Source of the DNA: Arenicola marina
Lineage: Eukaryota; Annelida; Polychaeta; Arenicolidae
Assembly: GCA_964019135.1 (NCBI GenBank)
Contig: OZ025249.1
Span: forward strand, 30,455,759 to 30,519,758
Reading direction: 5' to 3'
Length of the DNA: 64,000 nucleotides
Shown piece by piece: positions 1 through 12,200 of the stretch (its first letter is position 1; every line of letters begins with the position of its first letter). A program made the translations under genes and the position numbers. Under the pieces are notes generated by a model, which ran no database searches, had not been told where the DNA came from, and was given only the letters and a program-made list of their open reading frames with translations.

Positions 1-714
1 TCGGGAAGACTGGGACTGCAAAATACAATAAAAAGAGGTGATCAGGTGATCGCTCAATACATTTTATGTACATGTATATGCATAAACATTCTTTCAACAA
101 TAATCAATATTGATATTACATATAGTTATACTATACAGGGCCCCTAGGATCATATTACACACGTGACACATTTAGTCTAACATTAATCAAGGAGTAAATA
201 AATATGACACAGTGAGGGACGAGTGGTGACAGGTGAGCAGAGGCATAGCAGAATCAGATTACCCAGAATTGTTTTTTTAACTAACTTTAACTGCTAGTAT
301 CCACAAAAAATGAGGTGCCAAAATTTACACATATATATACATAACAGATAGGCAGTTACACAGCAGTTCTTATCCACTACCAATTAGGAAAAAATGTCTC
401 TTATAGGAAGGGCCCCCCATATCTCTGTGGACAGCCATTCGAAACACAACAAGAGCAGTGCTCTGTTATTTTAGAAGCATTTTGCATTATATATTATTTT
501 GTATCACAAATTAATAGTCTATATGAAAATATTATCCTAAGCAAAAAATGTTCTTTTGATCAAAGCAATATAACTAATGACATTATATAATATAGGCTGT
601 CAAAATGATAGTTAGAGCCACTGCAAAAACCTTGATTTCTGAGAAATACTTCAGTATCTGTGTGGACTGAAATATAACAGCTTGTCCTCCCTGCTACCTC
701 AATATATATCATGT

Positions 715-845
715 GAACCTCCTTAGCTCAGTTGTTAAGCAGGGAGAGCTGCAGATCAACAGGCCATAGATTCCAACCCTGGCACTTGCATCTGGTTTCA
801 TCCATCCCCATTGCATTGTCAAGGAGGTGTCTAAGCCCAATTTAG
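715..845 (+). mobile_element. tRNA-derived SINE, family 2
   Basis: tRNA-like head CCTTAGCTCAGTTGTTAAGC (box A), GAGCTGCAGATCAACAGG, box-B-like region, then CATCCATCCCCATT and a GTCTAAGCCCAA end. It shares these with 20246-20385. Confidence 0.65.
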
Positions 846-1216
846 CCTATTAATTGACATATATATATGTAAATCAGCGAGAACCTGATAACAGGAAAGA
901 AAATTACTGAGCATGTTTGTATTTAAAGCATAGACTGACCCAAATCCCAAAAATTTTAAATATGAGATATCTTAATTATTAAAACTATGGGTAAGTAGAA
1001 TTTAGACCTGAATATTCATGCAGGTCTCTAGCTAATATCCTGTTAGTTGGTTCGGCCACTGTTGCATGAGTGGATATTGTCTCCCCAAGCTTTGATTTAT
1101 TTCAAAGAAGAAAATGTTATTTCATAATACATGTTGAGTCCAGATGTATCAGGAGTTCTGAGTTTACATGTTATCCCTTTTCCAACTGTCTTATGACAGT
1201 TAAAGCATCTTGTTTT

Positions 1217-2190
1217 CAGGCTAGGGCTAGTCACATATGAGGCAGTCATTGCTCTGCGCCATATGCAGGTGTTGTGTCATTTTGTATTTGGTCATTCTTC
1301 ACTAGTAGCTTTTGCCAGGTAGGGTTGCATTTCAATCAGATGTCAATGGCTGCATGTACGTAGGTATATGTTACGACCCAAAACGTCCATGATGAAAAAT
1401 ATTGTACCACACAGCTACGTCATCTAGGAGTAAATATACAGTTTCACACTGTGCATTGGCTATTGATGGGTGAAATAAATATATGTCAGTAACTCTTTAG
1501 TTTCAGATATATATAAGTGCTTTTATAAATGATAAATGAATAAATGATATCACCTCCCCTACTGCATGCCTCCATGCATGTTTATCTCTTAATTGGAACC
1601 TTCAACTCCTAGAAACCTTAGATTTTCTTATTTTCCTACACTTTAATTCTAAAATTTTCAGCCTTCAATAGGTCATTAATCATCAATCAATCCTTTCTTT
1701 AGCCCCAAGTGGCGCAGGCCTATCTCTTTTAGAAATGTCATACAGAGTTATGTGAGCGATAACCAGGATGGTTGAAGTCACACTTAGCACCTATATTTCA
1801 TTCTACCATGTAAGGTCTGATATTTTTTTACCAGGACATAAATCTCTCAACGTTTTAGGTTTTAACAGATGTACAATAAGCTATAAAGCAAATAGTATTT
1901 TTTGATGAATGTGCATGTATGCAATTTCTCCACTTGATTGGTAATAGATTGCAGCTATCTGCTCTTTCGATAAAGAACAAAATAACAAAAGTAAATTATA
2001 AGATACATACTAACATAGATCTAGGCCTAGTTCCAGAAACTATTGCTACACTAACAAAATTTCTCACCATCAAAACCACTTCTCAACACCCATGTTTTAG
2101 CGGTAAAGTACATAATCTAATGGCTAGGACATGTGACATTCATGCATGAAACCAACAATGTCACATGGGGCTAGCTAGGGCCTGAGCAGT
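1217..2190. mobile_element. Interspersed non-autonomous element, copy A
   Basis: Shares about 0.5 kb of interrupted similarity with 27638-28304, including TTTGGTCATTCTTCAC, GTCAATGGCTG and CAGTTTCTCCAC-like blocks and the end CAATGTCACATGGGGCTAG. Both ends carry GGCTAG next to an imperfect hairpin. Class unresolved. Confidence 0.6.
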
Positions 2191-2544
2191 GCTGAGCACA
2201 TGTAATGTAATGATGTATCAGTGTGACTGTCAGACTGACAGTGTATGTCGTCACATGCCAGTACAGGCAATTTGAGTTTCCCTGGCTTGTTTACTGAGCG
2301 CTAGTCGTTACCTCGACATACTGCTGGTTAGCGGTGTATTAGCACTTTGGCTGTTTACTCCAGGCCTTTCCCATGGCTTCAAAGGAGCTGACATTCTGCT
2401 CTGTTAATAACTAAATCAGAAGCTAAACAACGAGGCTCAAACAGCTGAAGTATATTTTGATCGGCCAAGGGTTGGATTGGTGACCCAGCGCACTCTCCAA
2501 CTACATTTACTCAATAATTCGCTGGTTCTCGCGACAGCGCTAAA

Positions 2545-2690
2545 ATGGAGGGTGATCCCGTAGTCACGGTCTAGTATAGGGTGATTCCGTAGTCACGGTC
2601 TCGAAAAAGGGTGATTCGGTAGATGCGGACTCGTAAAGGGTGATTCCGTAGTCAAGGTCTCGTATAAGGTGAACCCTTAGTCACGGTCTC
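2545..2690. repeat. Tandem repeat, about 30 bp x 5
   Basis: Units of GGTGATTCCGTAGTCACGG plus TCTCGTA-like spacer, in the gene-free left flank. Confidence 0.85.
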
Positions 2691-3517
2691 GTACCCCAGC
2701 CGTCTTATAAATACTTTAACGTCTTGATACGTACACTTATTAGTGGACCAGTGATTGCGCACTTGCAGAAATACGCTCTTTTGTTATTTCCGTAAATTTG
2801 GGTCTAAATTTTATCAGGCAGAAGCATGATGTGTGACAGCTACTGTGATGTTGATTTTGTATGATTCGAAGCTATTTGTATATTATTTTTCTACGCAATC
2901 TGCGCAATTAGCTGCGCAATCACTGGTCCAACTATAATCAGGCGTGGATCTAGTTGACGGCCGCTGTGGATGGGGCTGTAGGCTACAATAGTACGTTGCC
3001 TTGAACATGTTGAAAAGAAAGCCAAAGTTCAGTCGAAGTTTAAAGCTGTTCGCAGTTGTTTGCCGCTAATAACAAAAATCTGCATGGTAAATTTCAGAAA
3101 ACTGTAAAATTGAATTAAAAATGAAATGGTAAACCGGTTTTAAATTGTTTGCGTCCTTGACCAATCTGCCAAGTTTACGTCCTTACATGTCGTACGTGTC
3201 GTGTGGCGCTCGATCGCGGTCGATTGTGCTCCGGTACGCACCCCAGGATGAAGATTCTTTATGAAATAAGTGGGGATAACCAGTATATATATATATGTGT
3301 CAATGCGCAATAATTATCCAGCTTTCTTTAACAATTGTCCAAATGAGGGTTACTTATTAATTAGTGGATATGCCCGCAACAAATGAAAATAGTTGGCTGT
3401 GACCATGCAATGTCGTTCAGACAGCGAGTTCAGTGTGAGCAAAATTGTACGGCTCTGATTCATCACTTTTGCCTTTTGTTGTTGGAAATATAAAATGAAT
3501 ATAATAGCTTAATTAGC

Positions 3518-3840
3518 CAGGGCGGATCTAGGAATTTGGAAAGGGAGGTTGATGCGACCGGTGAGGGTGGGGGCTATCTAAAAAAAATGCGACCGTGGGG
3601 GGGTGAACATTTTTACGGGTGTAGAAAAAAATTAACAGTTCGTAGCGGCAACCCCTTAAACACCCCCCCCCCCCCCCCTCCCCCTCCGCGCCTCTAGCCC
3701 GGGTTGTATCTACAAAATTTTGCCGATGTATTTCGTCGGAAAGCCCAACTTTTACAGTGTATGCGTATGTTCCCAATAGGGGCGTTGCAACCCCCCTAAT
3801 CCCCCCCCCCCTCCCCAGCCCCCCAATAGATCGGCCCCTT
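3518..3840. mobile_element. hAT-like MITE
   Basis: Left end CAGGGCGGATCTAGGAATTT and right end CAATAGATCGGCCCCTT form imperfect inverted repeats typical of hAT MITEs. The interior has long C and G runs. No clear 8-bp target duplication. Confidence 0.55.
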
Positions 3841-4554
3841 TTACCTCAGTATTTTCATGATTATCAGGCTTATTTACATACGTTGGCGCTGCTCGGTATA
3901 TTGAGATGACGAGAACAAGCCCCTTAACGTGGCTCCGTCTGGTGTTAATGCGAGAAAGCTTCCGGAAATGTTCTGGTGAGCTGGTTCCCCGCAGGTATGC
4001 ACTCTCCATGCCCCCACATCCCACCGCTACGTGGCGCGCTCACTCCGCTTGCACATGGAACGAGCGCAGGGACGGTTGTACATTGTAAAACGCTATTCGA
4101 CGAGCCCCGCCAAGAGGTGCGTTGGCAGATTTCTTTTCGATGGAAGGCTGAATCTGTCTTACACGATAAAGGGGGGCGTAAAAGGTAATGATTTTGTTGT
4201 TGCTAAAACCAGATACTAAAAGTATTGCATTATGATATTGACAAAGAGAATAGAATCTTTATCTTGTAGTGTGTAGAAGTTTGGCTTTTATAAACATTAA
4301 CTTTGTTTTAAGACGTGTAAATGGAATTATATAATGTCATTATATAAGTAAAAATGCATTCTTTAATTAGGCATTCACAGTTCCCACACAGTCTAGCTGT
4401 AATCAACAGACGACTCCCTGATCGGTGCATTGGGGGGAATGGTGTACTTCCGAACCAAACGTTAATTTCTCCGGCGCGATATTTACACAGAAGTGAAGGA
4501 AAAGCTAAGGTGTTGAGAACACCATTTTCAAGATGTCAAGGGTGTCAAATAATA

Positions 4555-4740
4555 ATGGAGCCATCCAACAAATTCGTGAATTAGACACTGTCGGGAAGCT
4601 CGCAAAATGTGTACGGGAGTAACCCCCCTTCTCTTTGCGAAGAAAGACTTGGGATCTTTACCACACATGCATAAAGATGAAACTGGCACAGATGAAGCTC
4701 GAACCACCCACTGGCCGTTTGGGCTGCTCAAGTTATGTCG
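4555..4740 (-). mobile_element. tRNA-derived SINE, family 1, relic
   Basis: Shares GTAACCCCCCTTCTCTTTGC, AAGACTTGGGATCTTTA and a box-B-like GAAGCTCGAACC (plus-strand view) with the other copies. The tail is not recognisable. Confidence 0.6.
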
Positions 4741-6275
4741 ACAATAGCCACTGTGCGAACCGTGGAAAGATAGACGATGGTTAATTTGACTCTCAGAGCT
4801 TCCTCATTGCCTGCATTTTCTAAGAAGACATTTGATACCGAATTTAAAACAGAAGGTAAACAGTTTACAACAATATCTTCACGGTTTATTAAATTCCCAA
4901 TTTCAGACTGATAGAAAACGCTAGACATTTCACAATCAACAGGATATGAAGACGATACATTGCCGAATCCGAACAAGTGACCTAGCCTCAAGTATGATAC
5001 CCATCAAAAACAAATCGAACTGCCATACCGTGTCAAGATATTCTTCACGAGAGACTAGAACTGTACGTCACTCGAAAAAAGGCAGTTGTTTAATATCCAA
5101 GCCAGTTTTACATTTCGACAAGCAATCCGTTTAACTTTATTTTTATCACACGCATACATTAACGCACTGCCGTAGATGGCACGAACACAAGAGCTGGCCA
5201 AGCTTCTGTTTAATATATTAAGCAGTTTCACAACACAAACAATCTCTCGTACATCCTTCTGTTACGGAACGGCCACACTTAAACATTGCTATAGATGGCA
5301 CAGAGAGCAAAATAGATCCAAGAAGCATGTCACCAGAAGCTTAGAGCGGTCGTTCTTTCCCTATCACGTCACCAATGGTGCTAGCAATTACGACGTGTTC
5401 ATTATCAATTTCGGCCTCAGTAAAAGTTATGCGAAACCTTATAGACACAAATCAGTCCCAAACCGATGCAACCACATAATTCATTCTTAGTTCACTGAAT
5501 TCATCAGATATAAAAATTACGCTTATGATCATATTGAGCTGATTATTTCTGACAAGTTTTTTGCTACCTCAAGAATAGACACAATACGACAAACACGATT
5601 TACTTAACATTAAGCATACTTGTGGTCTAATGCTAGCATCGCATCACCAACTCACATTGACAAATTAAGATTGACAACATGTGAAACGCGAGCAGCCAAT
5701 AAAAGATTCATAGCACAAAATGTGTAAGCATTATTGGAATCATTTTCTCTAGATTTCATGGTGCTTGGACGAATCTATTGTTGCAGAAATCACCTGATTG
5801 AAGGCAACTTTAGTTGGCCACAACCTGTATATTATACATTGAACGTTATCACTGTCACTATAGACTGTTCAATTATACCTTTCCCCGCAAATGTCATAAA
5901 TATATTCAATTACGAATAGAAGGTACGATTGAATAATCCAAAAACGGATAATTTCAGAATTGTCAGTTTGCTCCAAAACTGTGTCTATGAAGAACCAATA
6001 CCGTGTAATACACAGTGTTAGGAAGTTCCGGTCAGCGCATAAATCTCAGTGATGAAATGCCGTTTATATGACACTGTTCACATTCCAGTGGTACAATATC
6101 TAAACGTGATATTCAAGTCTCTGTAGAAGTGTAAGTACGAACAAAACGAAAACCATACAGATCCCGCAAAAATATACCGCGCTCTTTTTTGTCTTGAAAC
6201 ACTGAGGTTTTAATCTTGCCGTTTGACAACATCTGGTAGAAAGCTGGGATACGATGAGAGGACTAATGGCGGCCA

Positions 6276-9200
6276 TCATAGCTCATCGTGGAAGGGGTCC
6301 TTTTCTTCCTCGGTCGGCGGAGAACTGCACGCAGCCGGAGAGGTGAACTTGAACTCGTATTCGCATCTGTTGGGTTCCGAAGCCTTTAGGACTTCATTGT
6401 GGATGCCACACTCGATGACGACCTGAAGGTCGATACATTGCGTGATGTTGAAGTGAGTTATACAGACGGCGTGTTTATCAGCCATTAATGTACGGTAACT
6501 TAATTAAGTCGTCAAAGACCAGAGGGCGCTTGATCAAACAAGTTATCTAAATATAAGGACCATCCACTACGGCCTCTTGTGCACACATAAACAAACACAT
6601 CAATTCTGTCAAAAATATGAGTAGTAGAGCTAAACTGATATTAGCAAATACATCACCATAACAGACTAACAAAATTGTCGAATATCGAAAAACATGACGA
6701 AATATTAATTTACATAAGAAATATTAATTTACATAAGCAATTTAATTTGGTCAATAAATCGTTCCGCATTTACATTATCGAGCTGATGTATTACAATGAA
6801 AGTACGGACAAGAGACCCGCCATAAAGCGAGCAGCACTCACCTTGCACGACCTGTCCGGACCATGCCAGCAGTTTTGCCCTTTCTCGTATTTCATAGCAG
6901 AATATATGACTCCCTCTTCACCAGCCCAGTGACCCCACACACTGTGGAAGACCAGGTCAAGATTAAGTACACATGCACGGGCTCGTTATCATATATATCT
7001 GGGTACGTTTCGTCTCTCAAATACATTGCTTACACTGTTCCTCTCTCGGCTGCAAAAGGGTGGTTTCTTTCTTTTTGTTTACCTTGAATTTGAAAGTAAT
7101 TTTTGATTTGTCCGTACCGGACAGCACCAAAGGCGCATTTATGTATTTCAAAACATCTTCCGTCAGTTTTTTTTATTTCTTACCCGAGACTGGTTTCTAT
7201 GCCCCCATGTTTATTCCTCTGCGAGCACTTATCAAAGGGGCACAGCTTGTAGGTGTACTCCAAGTCGGTGTATTCATAGCATTCCCCGCGCAGTGGGTAG
7301 AACTGGAGGTGCTTGCCCAGGTCCAGGGCCAACAGCGTCTCCAGGTCCCTGTAGACAGACAAGTCATACCATTGCCAGGGGGCGTCTCAGGCAGATTCAC
7401 ACGATGCACATTAATTAGCACTAATTTGAAAATGAACATGTTGGCGTTTTAGACCGCGTTCGAGCCCATGAAAGCTAAAATTGTGCCAAGAAATCTCCAA
7501 GATACAGGTGCTAGGACGCCTGCCAATAAAGTTAGGGAGGCTCTCTAACACCAGTTTAGCGGCGCAAAAGTATTTGCACTGCCGTAGGCAAGAGAAAGTA
7601 GGAATAAATGTAGGAATAGACAACAATGTTCATTCGGTGACTCTAGCCAGTAGTTTGTGCAACATGCTGGCGTGGACACAATGATATAGCTGTTATTATA
7701 TGGCATAAGGTTGTGGGTAATATACCACCAGAAAAAGGGTTTCGCTCAACATATACTTAATACTCGTGTGACTGAATATGTACATCAGACGCTTCCCCTT
7801 ACTTCAGCTCCCTCTCCAGCTCCTTGACCTTCTGTTCAGCCTCCCTAAATAATTCTCTGGCCGAATCGGCGGCTGAAACGCGTAAGTTAATGATGATATG
7901 TACATATATAACAGCGTAAGTTATCAATGATAAGTACATATATAACAGCGTATTTTATTAATGATATGTACATATATATCAGACACCGAGTAATCGTAAT
8001 GAGTAATCGAAACCTTCTCGTGTATTTGAAAGAGATTACTTTGTTTCTAAAAGCAACGTCACTGCATTCAATCAAGATCAATATCAACTATTATTTTCCA
8101 ATTTGGTCCGTTCGTGACCCCATTAACTAGGCCTTGGCCAATTCAGGCTGTCCAAATGAGGGCCAAATGGACACGCTTATATGTATGGCTGACTGCATCA
8201 AATTAAACTACCTGGGTTAGTCATATTTACACATTTACCGCTACTTGTATGCCAAACATAACACACACCCTTCAGCTTGCAATAAGGGAATACACAGCAT
8301 AAACTAGGCGACGGCACCTCCTGGGACAAACAGATAAATGGTATGAGATACAATCCACAGGTTCAGATTCCGACCATGATCGTCATTCCTCATAGCGTGT
8401 ATTTGTTAATGTAATTGAGTCCTGTTTCAGCGAGAAAAATCACACATATGATGTGAATCTCTCGATGTTGTATTGCTTTAGCGTCCATATGAGGACCTAC
8501 ATTCTATCAGTCGTTTCGCTTCCGCGTCGTATTCCGGCATCGACTCGTCCTCTTTGATGTCCTTGAAGTCATCATCCTGTTTGAAAATGTTACATATATC
8601 AGTTGAGTTAGCGTTCCTAAATCGTTAGCTAACTCAGCACTTGACATAAAGATTATGCCATGATACAAACGTAACGATATCTGTCTCGAAGTAGATCCCA
8701 AAGAAATGATCTATGGTTTTTCTGATGAGGTTAGGAATCGATATTATAAAGATTATTAAGTCAGTTAATTACTTAGATCTCAACACGATTATACGACAGA
8801 GATTAGTTTGAACTAAAGATGCGAATCTACCATGTAAATATGAAAGCGAAAAAAAAATACTGTGAAAAAACCCCATTCAAACGAGGCATGCGTAAGACGA
8901 AGGAATAGAGCATATGAAAGAATAGACGAGTATCAGATGGGAAATAACTCTTAACTAACACACTACAAGTTTGTTAATATTACTGTTTTTTACGTCATAT
9001 GTGATAACGTTTTCACATAATGCATACTATACTAGAGACTTCACAGTAACTGGCCTACTCAGAACACACACGCACTACTACTGTCACGTGTCAGGGTCCG
9101 CCTTCCATGTTAGAACACACGAAGTGTTTTATTGTTAGTAAACAGTAGACGTGAGTACTACAACTAGTGAGTTATGATAACACCATGGTGCCCCCTAGCG

Positions 9201-12200
9201 ACCCGTGTCAGTAAATCAGTGTGGGTTATCTATTTCCAAACGAACAAGTGGGCTGCGTATCCTCGTCGTCGTTAGCTGAGCCTGCCTATTACGTAATCAC
9301 GTTATATCTATAATCCCGAGCAGCTTTCTTTGTCACATAACCCGTAATGCCAAGCGGTCAAGAAATTGTCGGAGCCTCACTATTTTTCCATCCCCTTCTC
9401 GAAAGAGCAAAGGATGGCAAAACGATATTGATTAGCACACAAATACGCAATCAACCAAAGCGTGAGGTTGTATTGCAAAACAACAAAGCCACCACAAACA
9501 GACTAGAACCATCAATAACACCCATAGCACTGACCTCGAAAATACACAAGTTCAGTGCCGGCAAACAGACTAGGGGGCAGTTTTCCTTTCGGTCCTCATT
9601 AAATACTTCAAGTCAGTCGTTATTTACCATGTACCATGTCAGAAGGTAATTTACCATGTTAGTGTCTATGACAAGACAGATTAACTTATAACTAATGGAC
9701 TACGGCCTAAATGCTGCTATAAAGCGAGACAAAGAAATAGTGGAGACCTCGACACCGTGGCCCGTGTCACCTCGCCTCATACGCTTCTTGGTGAATTCCT
9801 AGGAGTAGGGACAGGACGATAGGCCGACGAAGGCGTAAATGAACAACATACAGAAAGAATTTCTTCAGAGGCATACCAGAAGACAAGACTGGTCTACTTC
9901 AGAAGGTATACTTAATTATAAAGTTTCTATCAGAGGAATCCGCTCTATGCGTCAGCGAAGACAAACATATATATATATTATCAATTAAGATGAAGCGTGC
10001 GTAGAAGCATTGGGCAAAGTTAAGTAAAGGTTATATAAGAGATTCAATCAATAAATCTATTTCCAGCAAATGCGAAATAACTATGTAATGTAACAATACA
10101 TGTACAATATATGAACACCGGGAAGTGCTAGTCGCTAGTTGCCCAAATAAATCTATGCTGATAGCTTTCAATCAATGAGCCACTGGAACGAACAGACACT
10201 TTGTGTTCTGAGCTGTTTGAGTTTGGGCGCTGTACAATTTGATATGAGCCTATTATGTGACACGACAGGTTAGCGACAGGTCAAGCACGCGCAACAGCAG
10301 GAGCAGACCAATAGCCACACAAATACAGCGAAGGCGCCAGGGACTCTGGCGTTTGTTTACATGTCGAAATTATTGACCCTCGATCACCATGCTGCTAGCT
10401 GCTTTCAGTGCCTCGGCCAGTCTCAGGCCAACCAAGAACACTGTGAGCTGCTGTAGACCGGTGTCGGGTTAATATCACGACATATCGGCCGGTAAACTCG
10501 AACTATGGTTATCATATTTTCTTGAATATACCTTTTAGATATTTCCCCAAACGTCCCCGGAATCATTGCTCTTTTAATATAACCACTGGTCGCCGCAGAT
10601 GCAGGCTGTTCGGCGCAGTCAAACATACCCGAACAGTCAAGAACATAGGATAACATTCATCATACCGCTGCACCACAAATTCAACAGGCGGAAGAAAAAT
10701 GTATCACAAACTAATTGCATCGAGTCGAGAAGCGGAAAACCCGAAACCGTTAACCATAAATAAAGGAAGAAAAGTTTATCTTTCCGACACCGGGTTAACA
10801 TAAAGTTCATTTCATAAAAGGCTCAGTCTGCTGCCCACCGCCACGGCTTCTAGGAGAGCCCCACCTCGTGGTCTAGTTCTAAGTCATCATCGTAATAATC
10901 TTCCTCCTCTTCCGGCTCCTCATCCTCGTCATCATCTTCATCATCATCACGATCTTCATCATCTCGATCCTCAACTTGCTCGGCGTCAGCGTATTGCCGC
11001 AGATCTTCGTTGAGTTCACCGAAAGGCTGCTGGTCACCTTGATCGCCACGTGAGCGGCCCGGCTCATCAGACTGCCGGCGAAGGGGGGAAAGAGAGACGA
11101 AGAGAAAGAGATGACCACAGAGAAGACCAGCAGGAGACAAGATAGGCAGACAGACAAAGAGACCGACATAGAGACAGAAAGACAGAGAGGCAGTAAGGGA
11201 GACAGACAAGCAAGGTCACACTGCGTATGGAGGAAGGCTGCTTCACATGCGGAGTCGGGTCTAAGCAGTCTACACACCGAGAATGAGGCGGAGCGTTAGT
11301 CGTAGAGGGACTAGAGGAATGATAGATGGCGTAGAAAACAAGTAAAACATCCGCAATCTGTGGAATCTATTGCTTTAACCCTGCTAAACCCTGAATGACC
11401 TATCGGGAAAGAAACGGGTTGACTTCAACTAAGCTGACACTAATTAATTTGAAATTGCAGAGGGCACATGCCAGTTTTGGATAAATTCTGATAATAATAG
11501 CAGACACCGGTACAACATTCATTCTGCCAAACTGGCTCTTGTTACCAGTTGTGTTTAAGAGAAGCGGTTGAATTCAGTTAAAGATAGCCGAGACGGCACG
11601 ACGAACCCATAGTCAGAGTGGCCGCATAATTCACCGAGCGAGCAGTGTGCCGTACGCCAAATGCGTTGGACGGTCCACTTCAAGAGAGCCGACAAGTGGT
11701 ACGAGATACAAGGGATATCACAAGATGCTTCATACTCGATGATAAAAAGGGACCTTACCTGGGACGTCCGAATTGACGTTACAAAACGTCATAAGAGACC
11801 CAATGAAATACAATACAAGGGACGTCATAAGAGACATGAAAACGCACGTCACAAGAGACGTCATAAGATACATGAAAAGGCACGTCACAAGAGACGTCAT
11901 AAGAGAGGCTCAAAACGAAGCCACAAGAGACGTCACGAGAGACTTCACGAAAGGTCATCAGATGTCACAAGGGACATCATAAGGCATGTTACGAATGACG
12001 TCATAAGGCACGATAGAATGACGTCATGAGGGACGTCACAACCGAGTCGTACAATCAGACACCGAGTAACAGTGACACAACGTTCAAACATTCCAAAGAA
12101 CCCGACTTATATTTGTATAATGCCGTGACACTGACGCTGACATCATTCATTGACACTGACGCTGACATCATCCAGTGACACTGACGCTGACATCATTCAG

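Larger units (their letters stand above)
1..6275. other. Gene-free left flank
   Basis: No frame here shows family similarity, splice structure or codon regularity. It holds a SINE, one interspersed element copy, a tandem repeat, a hAT-like MITE and a SINE relic, plus AT-rich unique sequence. It begins downstream of the PRKCSH stop. Confidence 0.6.

Noticed and set aside
6973-7452. Plus-strand frame of 159 codons
   Set aside because: Antisense to PRKCSH MRH-domain exon 7184-7348 and its introns.
9347-9649. Plus-strand frame of 100 codons in a PRKCSH intron
   Set aside because: No domain, signal peptide or splice support.
11661-12029. Plus-strand frame of 122 codons giving a very basic Arg/His/Lys-rich protein
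   Set aside because: It is a translation of the ACGTCA minisatellite; no splice structure or family support.
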